Assembly: GCA_964347915.1 (NCBI GenBank)
Contig: CAYGAM010000038.1
Location: 1-19,754 of the forward strand
DNA length: 19,754 nt
Direction: 5' to 3'
Origin: CAYGAM01 sp964347915
GTDB taxonomy: Archaea > Thermoproteota > Nitrososphaeria > Nitrososphaerales > Nitrosopumilaceae
Part shown: positions 1-8,520 of the stretch, piece after piece
Layout of the letters: the number at the start of each line of letters is the position of its first letter
How positions within the stretch are numbered: the stretch's first letter is position 1
The notes under the pieces: generated by a model
The model's database searches: none
What the model saw: only the letters and a program-made list of their open reading frames with translations
Told to the model about the DNA's origin: nothing
Made by a program: the position numbers and the translations under genes

Positions 1-3000
1 ACCGTGCCGGTTATGGTTACCGTTTCCGCATAATCTGGATCATTGTCGGATACAGTAGCTCCCTCTTCGGTGTATGCATCGCCAAGCTCAAGCGTGACTT
101 TTGAATCTCCGTTGAGATCAATGATTGGCTTTGTGGTGTCCTCTATTACGACAGTTCTGATGACGGAATCTGGCGAATGACCTGCAGCATCTGCGGGCGC
201 GGTGTAAGTTATCGTGTAGGTCCCTGTCTCACCCTCGTCTACCGTGCCGGTTATGGTTACCGTTCCGGCATAGTCTGGATCATTGTCGTCTACAGTTGCG
301 CCATCGTCGCTGTATGCATCACCAAGCTCAAGCGTGACGGTCGAATCTCCTTTGAGTTCAATTACTGGTGCGAGGGTATCTCGTACATGTACCGTCCTGG
401 TAGCCGTGCCCTCATTTCCCTCGGCATCAGTTGCCGTGTATGTTACTGTATAGTCGCCTCTCGTGTTGACATTTACTGCTGTGGATGAGTCGTCGGTAAC
501 AGTCGAGCCGTCATCGGCTGTCGCGCCAGGATCTTCGTACAGAGTTCCCAGCTCATGCTCCAATGGGTTGTCGCCTGTTAGGCTTATGGAAGGCGCGGTA
601 GTGTCCTGTATGGTAATTGTGCGGCTTACTGCATCCGGTGCGTTGCCGGATGCATCCGGAGGCGCAGTGTATGTTATAGTGTAAGTTCCCACGGTGCTTG
701 TGTCCGCTGCTCTTGACGGGGTTGCCGCTTCGCTGTAGGCTGGATCATTGTCTTTTACGGTTGCTCCTGGATCGTCGTATGAAGCGCCAAGTTCGATTGT
801 GACGGTTGACATACCCTGTAGCGTGATCACAGGCTTTGTGATGTCGCGTACCGCCATTGTTATAGTGCCTTGCACGGTGTCATCGCCGTCAGTAACGTCA
901 TAGTCAAAAGCGTCGGCGCCGATATAGTTGTGATTAGGCGTGTACGTAATTGTCGTGCCGTCGTGAATTGTAGTGCCGTGCGACGGACTGCCGACTGCGG
1001 ATATTCTAGGCGTGTCGTCAGCATCCAAGTCCGACAGCACCGGAGTTATGGTTACAACGGTATTCTGTGCAGTCTCAGCCTGCGCGCTGGGCGCAAACGG
1101 CGGGTTGTTTGGCAGCTCTGTAACTGCAATCGGGTTGCCGGATGACGCATCTGCGAGGTTTCGCTTGAGGTCTGATACTGCTCCATGCAGAATGCCAAGC
1201 TGCGGAGTTTTCATCGGAATTATCTGATCCAGCTGGTCCTGGGTGAGAATCACGGATATTGTGGACGAGTCTGACGCCGCAGAGTCAAAGGCGGCGCCTG
1301 TCAGAAAGACATTCTTTGCCTGGCCAGCCTCGCTGATGTACAGCCTGGACAGGTCAGTCACAGAGATGTCTATTGTTTCATCAAACGTGATGGTCGCCTC
1401 GCCCGTATTCTTGTCCAGTGTTGCAGAATCAAAGGCGGGCTTTGCAAAGTCGCCGCTGGCAATCCTCACTATCTGGAGGCCGTCGTCATAGTAGGATGTC
1501 ACAGCTGCATAGGTAGCTCCGCCTACGACAAAGATGCCCGCATCCTGGGCGCCGTCAAGCAAGAGTTCATTTGCGCCTTCAGTGTCTTTCAGCTGCGCTG
1601 TCGGGTCAAGGCTGGCAGGATCGGTGATATCGATTATCTGGATGCCGTCGTCAACTTCAGCCGCCACCGCCGCATAGGTGCGCCCTTCTACTGCAAAGAT
1701 CTCAGCATTGTGTGCGCCTTGAAGCAGCAGTGCGCGGTCATCCTGCAGATGCCCTGCAGGAACTGGATTGTTAGGGTCAGTAACATCGATTGTGTGGATG
1801 ATGTTGTCATTCCACGCTGTCACCACGGCATAGGTGCTGCCGCCTATTTCAAGTATCTCCACATCAGCGGCATTGTCCAGCAAAAGGGGTTCGTGATTGC
1901 GCATCTGCCCTTTTGCTTCAAGATAGACCGGATCGGTAACGTCGATTATTTGGAGGCCGTCGTCAAGCGCAGATGATACCACCGCATAGGTGCGGTTGCC
2001 TATCTTGTAGGTGTTCACGCTCTCTGCACCGTGCAACAACAGATTTTGCAAGGAGTCGTCTTTCAGATTCCCTTCAGCGGCAGGATCTGGGTGGATGAGC
2101 GCTTGAATTTGTTCTGGCGTAAGCGCCTCCAGTTCAGAATCTGTGAGTCCAAGCGATATCTGAATTTCTTCCAGGGTATATGCCGGCGGCGCAGGACGCG
2201 TTGGATTGGCAGGATCGGTAATGTCGATTAGCTGGAGTGCATTGTCATAGTAAGCTGCAACAGCTGCATAGATGCGGTCTTCCAGTTCAAAAACGGCTAC
2301 GCCGTGAGAGTTTTCAAGCAAGAGTTCGTTTTCGCCTTCAGTGTCTTCCAGATTTCCAACAGGGGCTGGACTGGCGGGATCGGTAACATCAATTATCTGG
2401 AGGCCGCTTTCAGAGGCGGAAGTTACCGCCGCATAAGTGCGCCCGTCCAGTACGAATATCTCCACTCCCTGGGCGGAGCCTAGCAGTGTGGAGGCTCTGT
2501 CGCTCAGCTGCCCGACTGCTGAGGGATTGGCGGGATCGGTAACATCTACAATTTGGAAGCCTCCGTCAAGTTCAGACGCTATTGCAGCATAGATGCGGCC
2601 GCCTGTCTCAAAAATTTCCACATCCTGGGCGCCGTTGAGCAGCAGGGCTCTGTCATCGCGCAGCTGTCCAACAGCTTCAAGATCCTCAAGAATGATCTGT
2701 TCCTGGACATATTCTGCAACGCTGATTGGATTGCCTTCGGATGCATCTATGGCATTTCCTGAATCATCAGTTACCGCGCCTGTCCCAATGTCAAGCTGCG
2801 GCGAGGCCATTGTGGTGACTTGGGCCAAATGGGACGATGCGAGCGTCAGCGATATTGCAGCAGAGTCGTCAGCAGTGCGATCAAATGCGGCTCCTGCCAA
2901 CGGAACCGGATTTTGTCCCGCATCGCTGATGTGCAGCCTGGCCAGATTTGTGACAGAAACGTCTATTGTTTCATCAAATGCAATTGACATTTCGCCGGTA

Positions 3001-4904
3001 TTTTCATCAAGCTCGGCGGAAGCAAGCGTCGGACTTGTGGTGTCGATTATCTCCAGTATTTGGACGCCGCGCTCTTCAGGAGAGACGGCTATGGCATAGA
3101 CGCTGTTGTCAATCCTGACTGTATCCAAGCTCTCTGCCTGAGAAAGAAACAGAGACGATGCGTCAGCCAGGCTTCCGGCAGGCAGTGGGCTGGCAGGGTC
3201 AGTGACGTCGACTATTTGAACTCCGTTCTCAGACTGCGATGCAACTGCGGCATAAGCATTGCTGTCTATTGCAAAGGTGTCCACGCCGGCAGATCCTCCA
3301 AGCAGCAGATCATTTGCATCCTGCAGTTCTCCCGCAATTGCAGGATTTTGGGGATCGGACACGTCGACTAGGACCAGCGCGGAATGAGTATGGGTGGATA
3401 CCGCGGTATAGGTTTTGCTGCCAATCTTAAAGGCGTCAATGCCGCCCGGCCTTTCCTGATCGTCATTGCCAGCGTCAAAGTGCGATGCATCCCGCAGCTG
3501 CCCGACAGCGCGGGGGTTGTTGTGATTGGTTACGTCCACTATCTGAATGCCTTGATCATTATAAGATACAGTCGCAGCATATGTCCTTGTTCCTATTTCA
3601 AAGAGCGATATGTGCCTGGCATTATTCAAGAGCAGTTCATCTTCGCCTTCGGTGTCTTTCAGATATCCGGCCGGGGCAGGATTGGCAGGGTCTGAGATGT
3701 CTACTATTTGGACGGCAGGATAGCCGGATATCACGGCCGCAAAGGTGCCCCGGTTTGTCGTATAGATTCCCACATCCCAGGCGGCATCAAGCAGCGGCCT
3801 GTTTTCATCATAAACAGTCAGCTTTCCAGCTGCGGCAGGATTGTTTGGATCTGTTACGTCAACTATCTGAATGCCGTGCTCCGATGCGCCGGCCACGGCC
3901 GCGTACGTGCGGCCGTCAATTTCAAAGATCTCCACGCCGCGAGGGTTGTTGAGCACCAGCCCGTCATTGCCTCTGGTATCTGCCAGGTGTCCTGCAATGA
4001 CAGGATTGTGAGGGTCGGTTATGTTTATTATCTGAAGTCCGCCGTCAGGGAAAGCCGAGGTCACTGCCGCATAAAAGCCGCCGCCGAGCTCAAAGGCGGC
4101 CGCGTCCCAGGCGCCGTCAAGCAGCCGCTTGCTCGTGTCCGTCAGCTTTCCAGTAGGAATAGGATTTACCGTCTTGCGCACCTCAACGGTCTGAATAACG
4201 CTGTCCAGCACGCCGCAGCCTTTGGTGGCATTATAGTGGATCTCGAATGTGCCTGGTACAGAGGTGTCAAGGTCAGTGGCATTGCTGGAAATAGTTGCGC
4301 CGTCAGGCGTAGCCGCTCCTGCGTCCGGATATGCGCCGCCCTGCTGAATGGCCACATTCTCGCCTCCGGCCAGCGTCAGATAGTTTTGATTGTACAGTAC
4401 GGCTACATCAATATCCTCACCGTCCGCAAACGGATTGTCAAGAATATCAGCAGACCAATAGTGATAATAATTGCCGTTCAGATCGCCGGCGCCGGCAGCT
4501 GCAAGGCTGCATCTGCTGTCTCCCATGACAACATGCAGGGAACCGCGATCGGATTCCTGAATATGGATGCTGGTATCAAAATGAGTTATTGCAGGATCGC
4601 TTACTGCCGAATGGAAAAAGCCGTCAACGGCGTACTCGGTGCCGTCAATGTGAAACGTATTATCTGTGGCAGGCTTGTTGTATTCAATGCTGCCAAGGCC
4701 GTTTGCAGAATCCCATCCAGTCAGATCAAATCCGCTGATTTTTTCTGCAGATATGGTTGCATCCCAGAGTATCGTATCAGGATCAGCCGATGCGGCCGGA
4801 AGGTATGCGCCGTACAGGAGCCCGCATGCTACTGCCAGCACGGCAAGCAGCATGGGCGAAGCAAGCTGCCGCTGGCTTGGGGGACTCGAAATGACATCAA
4901 GCAT
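1..4904 (-). CDS. Giant secreted surface protein with LVIVD propellers and Ig-like repeats (3' end beyond window)
   Basis: The frame is open from the ATG at 4904 to the left edge, giving 1634 codons with no stop. Residues 1-40 look like a Sec signal peptide: a hydrophobic stretch from about residue 18 and a probable cut after Ala-Ala-Ser-Ala. An unassigned N-terminal domain and one Ig-like domain reach to about 250. Residues 254-621 contain seven repeats of about 50-55 aa with the core Tyr-Ala-Ala-Val...Gln-Ile-Val-Asp-Val-Thr-Asp-Pro, typical of LVIVD repeats. An SbsA-like Ig domain follows (622-740), then seven more LVIVD repeats (748-1155), a second SbsA-like domain (1156-1262), a cadherin-like domain (about 1265-1355) and DUF5011-like Ig units starting at 1356, 1436, 1511 and 1591. 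The mature part read here has only two cysteines, both N-terminal. An adhesin, S-layer-associated or host-contact role is inference; no catalytic motif is seen. An in-frame ATG at 4940 overlaps the TATA-like box, so 4904 is preferred. Confidence 0.9.
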   Translation of the reverse strand, partial: MLDVISSPPSQRQLASPMLLAVLAVACGLLYGAYLPAASADPDTILWDATISAEKISGFDLTGWDSANGLGSIEYNKPATDNTFHIDGTEYAVDGFFHSAVSDPAITHFDTSIHIQESDRGSLHVVMGDSRCSLAAAGAGDLNGNYYHYWSADILDNPFADGEDIDVAVLYNQNYLTLAGGENVAIQQGGAYPDAGAATPDGATISSNATDLDTSVPGTFEIHYNATKGCGVLDSVIQTVEVRKTVNPIPTGKLTDTSKRLLDGAWDAAAFELGGGFYAAVTSAFPDGGLQIINITDPHNPVIAGHLADTRGNDGLVLNNPRGVEIFEIDGRTYAAVAGASEHGIQIVDVTDPNNPAAAGKLTVYDENRPLLDAAWDVGIYTTNRGTFAAVISGYPAVQIVDISDPANPAPAGYLKDTEGEDELLLNNARHISLFEIGTRTYAATVSYNDQGIQIVDVTNHNNPRAVGQLRDASHFDAGNDDQERPGGIDAFKIGSKTYTAVSTHTHSALVLVDVSDPQNPAIAGELQDANDLLLGGSAGVDTFAIDSNAYAAVASQSENGVQIVDVTDPASPLPAGSLADASSLFLSQAESLDTVRIDNSVYAIAVSPEERGVQILEIIDTTSPTLASAELDENTGEMSIAFDETIDVSVTNLARLHISDAGQNPVPLAGAAFDRTADDSAAISLTLASSHLAQVTTMASPQLDIGTGAVTDDSGNAIDASEGNPISVAEYVQEQIILEDLEAVGQLRDDRALLLNGAQDVEIFETGGRIYAAIASELDGGFQIVDVTDPANPSAVGQLSDRASTLLGSAQGVEIFVLDGRTYAAVTSASESGLQIIDVTDPASPAPVGNLEDTEGENELLLENSHGVAVFELEDRIYAAVAAYYDNALQLIDITDPANPTRPAPPAYTLEEIQISLGLTDSELEALTPEQIQALIHPDPAAEGNLKDDSLQNLLLHGAESVNTYKIGNRTYAVVSSALDDGLQIIDVTDPVYLEAKGQMRNHEPLLLDNAADVEILEIGGSTYAVVTAWNDNIIHTIDVTDPNNPVPAGHLQDDRALLLQGAHNAEIFAVEGRTYAAVAAEVDDGIQIIDITDPASLDPTAQLKDTEGANELLLDGAQDAGIFVVGGATYAAVTSYYDDGLQIVRIASGDFAKPAFDSATLDKNTGEATITFDETIDISVTDLSRLYISEAGQAKNVFLTGAAFDSAASDSSTISVILTQDQLDQIIPMKTPQLGILHGAVSDLKRNLADASSGNPIAVTELPNNPPFAPSAQAETAQNTVVTITPVLSDLDADDTPRISAVGSPSHGTTIHDGTTITYTPNHNYIGADAFDYDVTDGDDTVQGTITMAVRDITKPVITLQGMSTVTIELGASYDDPGATVKDNDPAYSEAATPSRAADTSTVGTYTITYTAPPDASGNAPDAVSRTITIQDTTAPSISLTGDNPLEHELGTLYEDPGATADDGSTVTDDSSTAVNVNTRGDYTVTYTATDAEGNEGTATRTVHVRDTLAPVIELKGDSTVTLELGDAYSDDGATVDDNDPDYAGTVTITGTVDEGETGTYTITYTAPADAAGHSPDSVIRTVVIEDTTKPIIDLNGDSKVTLELGDAYTEEGATVSDNDPDYAETVTITGT

Positions 4905-4939
4905 GCGCAAACTCAACAGCAGGCATAAGTTATTGGACA

Positions 4940-4948
4940 TATTTAAGT
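4940..4948 (-). promoter_or_regulatory. TATA-like box of the surface-protein gene
   Basis: The minus strand reads CTTAAATAT, centred about 40 nt before the ATG at 4904. This would place transcription start near 4918 and leave a leader of about 14 nt. Confidence 0.55.
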
Positions 4949-5170
4949 GGTGCTACAAAAGTTGCTTTTTACCGGTTTAGAAAGAGGCTCGTTTCCTGCC
5001 GCATTCAGATTCCAAAAGTTTCGGTACGGCGCGCTCCTGCCTGCAAGTCCAGAATATGCGGCTTTCGGCAACGCATGGCACATTGCAGACAAATTGCCAG
5101 ATTGCACGGCGTCAGCCTCTTGCGGCCGTGGCGGAACGCCTGCGCCTCTGCCGGCAGGCATCTGCACAGG

Positions 5171-5189
5171 CAGGCCGCCGGGCGGCCTG
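5171..5189. repeat. Perfect GC-only-arm hairpin
   Basis: The arms CAGGCCGC (5171-5178) and GCGGCCTG (5182-5189) are exact reverse complements around the loop CGG. No T-run follows, so it is not a canonical intrinsic terminator. Confidence 0.6.
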
Positions 5190-5240
5190 AATGAGGCAAT
5201 CGGCACGGCTGCCGGAATTTAGCTTGTTCCGCAGCCATGC

Positions 5241-5265
5241 CAGAACATGCAAAAACAGCAGAGCC
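5241..5265 (+). repeat. 25-bp direct repeat, copy 1
   Basis: This is identical to 5312-5336 over 25 bases. It begins CAGAACATGC, has an A-rich centre and ends AGAGCC. Start-to-start spacing is 71 bp. Confidence 0.85.
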
Positions 5266-5311
5266 TTTGCGCTGCCTCGGCTTGACGAGATTCCGGGACG
5301 TAGACCAGCGG

Positions 5312-5336
5312 CAGAACATGCAAAAACAGCAGAGCC
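5312..5336 (+). repeat. 25-bp direct repeat, copy 2
   Basis: This is identical to 5241-5265. It ends about 48 bp before the trm1 TATA-like box, so it could be an upstream regulator site or a remnant of a local duplication. Confidence 0.85.
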
Positions 5337-5383
5337 GCTGCGCCCGGAACCGCAGTTATGGAACAGGCTTTTGGAACTGATAC

Positions 5384-5391
5384 CAATATAA
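5384..5391 (+). promoter_or_regulatory. TATA-like box of trm1
   Basis: CAATATAA is centred 28 nt before the TTG at 5416. This matches the spacing seen at the leaderless genes in this window. Confidence 0.5.
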
Positions 5392-5415
5392 CCGCAGAAA
5401 AGCCATGCAGAACAA

Positions 5416-6555
5416 TTGCAGTCTGACGCAGGCATTGTAATGCATCGCGAAGGCTCGGCCATGATGCTGGTGCCGGCAGAGTCGCTTGTCCAGGCAGCGC
5501 CTTCCAGGACTCCAGCATTCTTCAATCCAAAGGCAAAGCTGAGCAGGGATTTCAGCATAATAGCATATTCTGCATTTTTGGACGAATTTGGCGGGCCTAG
5601 GATATTTCTTGACGGAATGGCAGGCGTGGGCGCCAGGAGCCTCAGGGTCGCAAGCGAGATGCAGGACGTAACAATAGTGGCAAATGACGCCAATCCAAAT
5701 GCGGTAGCGCTGATGTCAGAGTCTGCCAGAATCAACGGAGCGAAACGATTCAAGGTATCAGAGAACGAGACATGCAGGTTTTTGTCCTCCCGCGCAAAAG
5801 AGGGCTGCAGGGGAGCAATAGTGGACATTGATCCCTTCGGCTCTCCCGCAAAATTCATCGATTGCGGAATCAGGGCCGTCATGCACGGCGGGCTCCTGTC
5901 TGTTACGGCAACCGATCTGCGGGTGCTCAGCGGCGTGCATGCAGAATCCTGCGTGCAAAAGTACGGCGGCCGGCCCCTTCGGATTTCGTGCTTGAATGAA
6001 ATAGGCATCAGGCTTGTTATAGGATGCATGCGGAGCGTAGCGGCAAGGCTTGATACCTCAATACAGCCGCTTTTTGCAGAGTCCGATCATCACTATTATC
6101 GAATATACGCAAAAGTCAAAGTAGGCAAAGGCAATGAAAATCTCGGGTATATTTTTGACTGCTCCTGCGGCAGCAGGGGCGCATGCGAAAGCATGAAAAA
6201 ATGCCCATACTGCGGAAGCGTGCCGGAATTTGCCGGGCCGTTGTGGACAGGAAGGCTGTTTGACGATAAGTTCGTGGACAAGATGATAACAGCATCGGAC
6301 GCGTGCAATGTCGACAGGCAGTGCCGGAAAACTCTGGAAAAGTGCGCCCAGGAAGCAGAAATGGAGCCGGCATACTACACGATTGACGAGGTAGCGTCAA
6401 GAGCAGGACGCTCTCCGCAAAAGCTGCAGGATACGGTGAGACGGCTGCGCGAATGCGGATTTGCATCCAGCGTCACATCCTTTGACCCGACCGGATTTAG
6501 AACCAATGCCGGCATGAGAGAAATAACAGCATCGCTGTACCGGGCAGATCCATAG
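5416..6555 (+). CDS. trm1: tRNA (guanine(26)-N2)-dimethyltransferase Trm1
   Basis: Trm1 makes N2,N2-dimethylguanosine at position 26 of tRNAs using S-adenosylmethionine. Family marks are visible: Phe-Phe-Asn-Pro followed by Ser-Arg-Asp-Phe-Ser near residues 40-50, a SAM-binding Gly-rich loop (Asp-Gly-Met-Ala-Gly-Val-Gly-Ala), an Asn-Asp-Ala-Asn motif, and the catalytic Asp-Ile-Asp-Pro-Phe-Gly-Ser-Pro. A Cys-rich segment (Cys-Ser-Cys ... Cys-Pro-Tyr-Cys) in the second half may bind zinc, and a winged-helix-like tail follows. At 379 aa the length suits archaeal Trm1. The start is uncertain. TTG at 5416 fits the leaderless TATA spacing, while ATG at 5440 would give a 371-aa protein whose N-terminus (Met-His-Arg-Glu-Gly) looks more like the family; no Shine-Dalgarno supports the latter. 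The gene is convergent with the methyltransferase gene at 6794. Confidence 0.92.
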   Translation: MQSDAGIVMHREGSAMMLVPAESLVQAAPSRTPAFFNPKAKLSRDFSIIAYSAFLDEFGGPRIFLDGMAGVGARSLRVASEMQDVTIVANDANPNAVALMSESARINGAKRFKVSENETCRFLSSRAKEGCRGAIVDIDPFGSPAKFIDCGIRAVMHGGLLSVTATDLRVLSGVHAESCVQKYGGRPLRISCLNEIGIRLVIGCMRSVAARLDTSIQPLFAESDHHYYRIYAKVKVGKGNENLGYIFDCSCGSRGACESMKKCPYCGSVPEFAGPLWTGRLFDDKFVDKMITASDACNVDRQCRKTLEKCAQEAEMEPAYYTIDEVASRAGRSPQKLQDTVRRLRECGFASSVTSFDPTGFRTNAGMREITASLYRADP

Positions 6556-6793
6556 CCTGTCACGTCCCGACCGTCTCTCCAAGATATTCGCTGATTCCAT
6601 CCAGCAGCTGCACCGCTGTACAATAACCCGCCATTGCAGCAGGCAAGCCGGCAGAGCTCGGAGCGGCGCGCCGGCATTGCATCACAAAGGCATTATTTGC
6701 TTCTTTGCGTCAATTGCTGCCGCCGCATCAGTTCAAAGCGGCGCCCGCCGCACACTCATGTCCGTACTGCATTGAGGCATGGCGCTGCATCCG

Positions 6794-7402
6794 CTAGGCA
6801 AGCTGCCCTGCTGCCCGATATCCAAGGCAGACAAAGTATACCTCGCTGCTCTCCTTTCTGCTGGCAGGCGGCTTTGTTGCGTATACTTTGGAGAACATGG
6901 GCTTGATAGATCTGTGAAATTCGCCGGAATATTCGCCGTCAAACACTTTAAAGACTGCATTGCCCTTGCGCGTGAGAACGCGCTCCATTATGCGGACAGC
7001 ATCGTAGTTTAGCGAAATCTGCCTCATGTGATCTACAGACCAGTTTCCCGCGACCTGCGGAGAAAGGTCGCAGATCAGCGCATTGACCCGGCGGCCAAAA
7101 TATTCCAATGCCTCGTCCGCCACAGATTCGTCCGATATGTCCCTCCGGCACACATAGGCGCCGTCAACATCGTCCATGTACGAGGCGTCTATTCCCATAA
7201 CCTTGCCCCGGCTTCCCGCAAGCTGCACTGCCACCTGCGTCCAGCCGCCTGGCGAGCATCCCAGATCGAGCACATAAAATCCAGGACCGATGATTCGGTA
7301 CGACTTGTTGAGAGCCTTTAGCTTGTATGCCGCCCTGCTCCGATACCCCTGCTGGCGGGCCATTTTGCGGTAGTGGTCTTTTCTGGCATCCGCAGGCTTC
7401 AT
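6794..7402 (-). CDS. rlmE: FtsJ/RrmJ-type rRNA 2'-O-methyltransferase (RlmE family)
   Basis: The product has 202 aa. It is an S-adenosylmethionine-dependent ribose 2'-O-methyltransferase; the bacterial RlmE target is U2552 of 23S rRNA, and the archaeal target is inferred to be equivalent. The SAM loop Asp-Leu-Gly-Cys-Ser-Pro-Gly-Gly-Trp sits at residues 46-54. The catalytic tetrad appears intact as Lys27, Asp112, Lys152 and Glu187. The start at 7402 is chosen because its ATG overlaps the TGA of the upstream TFE-beta gene (ATGA), has a purine-rich GAGG just upstream, and gives the usual family N-terminus (Ala-Arg-Lys-Asp-His-Tyr ... Tyr-Arg-Ser-Arg-Ala-Ala-Tyr-Lys). An in-frame ATG at 7450 would lie inside the upstream gene. 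It is co-transcribed with that gene and probably translationally coupled. Confidence 0.93.
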   Translation of the reverse strand: MKPADARKDHYRKMARQQGYRSRAAYKLKALNKSYRIIGPGFYVLDLGCSPGGWTQVAVQLAGSRGKVMGIDASYMDDVDGAYVCRRDISDESVADEALEYFGRRVNALICDLSPQVAGNWSVDHMRQISLNYDAVRIMERVLTRKGNAVFKVFDGEYSGEFHRSIKPMFSKVYATKPPASRKESSEVYFVCLGYRAAGQLA

Positions 7403-8493
7403 TTCTGCCTCTTTAGGTCCGTCATTACCCATGCCTCTATGAGCGGGCATGTTTTCGGACTTATCTCGCCGTCAGCCGAGCACATCGTCTCCACCCTGCA
7501 GTTGAGGCACGGCGCATTCTCAATCGATTCCGTGCTGACGGGCGTCTTTTTCAGTATCAGCTTGTACGTCCACCGCCCCTTTTCCAGAATCTTTTCGCGC
7601 GTTACGATTCCGCGGCGCTCCATTCTCAAGGCAAGCCTGGCTCCGTCGCGTCCCGATATCTTGAGGCGCTTCCAGAGCAGTCCTTGAAGCATTCCGTCGA
7701 CGCTCTTGTTTGCTATTATGTCGCAGACTCGGTTTGTAAGCCGCTCCATGTCAACCTTTTCAATCTGAAAGTTTTCAATGTCTTCGGAAGACAGCTCCTC
7801 TTCAAGCTTTTCCTCCAGCGTCTTCTCCTCAAGCTTTTTGTCGTCCTTGGTTTTGGACTTGGGCTTTGTCCGCGCTTTGGCGTCTGGCTTTGCGTCTTTT
7901 TTCTGCGCGGCGCGCCTTTTAGCAGGCTTTGCAGATGCGGGCTTTTTTGTCCCGGCTGTCTTGTCTTCCGGCTTGGGTTTTTTTTCTTCCTGCGAAGGCT
8001 TTTTCTTGGCCGCCGGCTTTTTCTTTGCCGGTGCGGGCTTGGTTTTGGCATTCTGGCGCGAGCCGCCCTTGGGCTTTTTCGCGGTCTCTGGCCTGGACGC
8101 ACTCTTTTTTTGAGACGGCTTTTGCGATGCCGGTTTTGGCGCATCCGGCTTGGCCGCGCTCTTGGCAGGCGCCTTCTTTTTGCTGCCGGATGTCTTTTTT
8201 GCAGCAGGCGGCTTTTCTTCTTTTTGGACAGAATCCGGCTTGGATCGCGATGCCGTCCTGCGTGTCTTGGAGCCTGGCTCGGGCCGCGCGGCGGAAGAGT
8301 CGGCGGCAGATTTTGGCGTCCGGACAGCAGAACGACCGTCTTTTGCGCCTGCACGGGCAGTCATTTGCGATCCGGCCGCGGCGGCCTCGGCGCCGTCATC
8401 AGCGGGCATGCTAGCCTCCGCTCCCGAATTGCTGCTTGGAGCAGGCTGGGCGCGCTCAGCCAACTCCGTTCCTTCTCCGTCTGCCAGAAACAA
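7399..8493 (-). CDS. Transcription factor TFE-beta (RPC34/hRPC39-like) with long Lys/Ala/Pro-rich tail
   Basis: The product has 364 aa. The C-terminal part matches archaeal TFE-beta, the homologue of RNA polymerase III subunit RPC34/hRPC39, which assists promoter opening with TFE-alpha. A winged-helix region spans about 244-318. Four cysteines follow at 329, 332, 338 and 349, with spacing 3-6-11 and an Ile-Ser-Pro before the last, which is the family's [4Fe-4S] cluster signature, and then Trp355. Residues 1-40 are Ala/Glu-rich. Residues about 40-225 are dominated by Lys, Ala, Pro, Ser and Arg, like histone H1 tails, and 225-240 is a short charged Glu/Lys helix. The core alone is the usual family size, so the tail is an extension. 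The start is TTG at 8493, directly after an in-frame TAG and about 22 nt from a TATA-like box; the first ATG is 28 codons further in. It overlaps the rlmE start by ATGA. Confidence 0.85.
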   Translation of the reverse strand: MFLADGEGTELAERAQPAPSSNSGAEASMPADDGAEAAAAGSQMTARAGAKDGRSAVRTPKSAADSSAARPEPGSKTRRTASRSKPDSVQKEEKPPAAKKTSGSKKKAPAKSAAKPDAPKPASQKPSQKKSASRPETAKKPKGGSRQNAKTKPAPAKKKPAAKKKPSQEEKKPKPEDKTAGTKKPASAKPAKRRAAQKKDAKPDAKARTKPKSKTKDDKKLEEKTLEEKLEEELSSEDIENFQIEKVDMERLTNRVCDIIANKSVDGMLQGLLWKRLKISGRDGARLALRMERRGIVTREKILEKGRWTYKLILKKTPVSTESIENAPCLNCRVETMCSADGEISPKTCPLIEAWVMTDLKRQK

Positions 8494-8510
8494 CCACCAC
8501 TAAGATGCGC

Positions 8511-8520
8511 AATATTAAAT
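8511..8520 (-). promoter_or_regulatory. TATA-like box of the TFE-beta gene
   Basis: The minus strand reads ATTTAATATT, centred about 22 nt before TTG 8493. An in-frame TAG at 8502-8500 excludes a longer product. Confidence 0.55.

Larger units (their letters stand above)
4949..5415. other. Divergent spacer with a 25-bp direct repeat and a GC-rich hairpin
   Basis: No coding frame here is supported. It lies between the divergent surface-protein and trm1 genes. It contains a perfect 8-bp-arm hairpin (5171-5189) and two identical 25-bp copies (5241-5265 and 5312-5336), both listed separately. Confidence 0.6.

Noticed and set aside
3708..4928. 406-codon plus-strand open frame
   Set aside because: It is antisense to the surface protein, whose minus frame shows clear repeat domains and a signal peptide. 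The plus translation has no domain pattern.
4902..4940. Earlier in-frame ATG (4940) for the surface protein
   Set aside because: It overlaps the TATA-like box, and it would put 12 extra residues before an already adequate signal peptide.
5241..5336. CRISPR array from the 25-bp direct repeats
   Set aside because: Only two copies, one 46-bp interval, no cas genes in the window and no further repeat within 200 bp.
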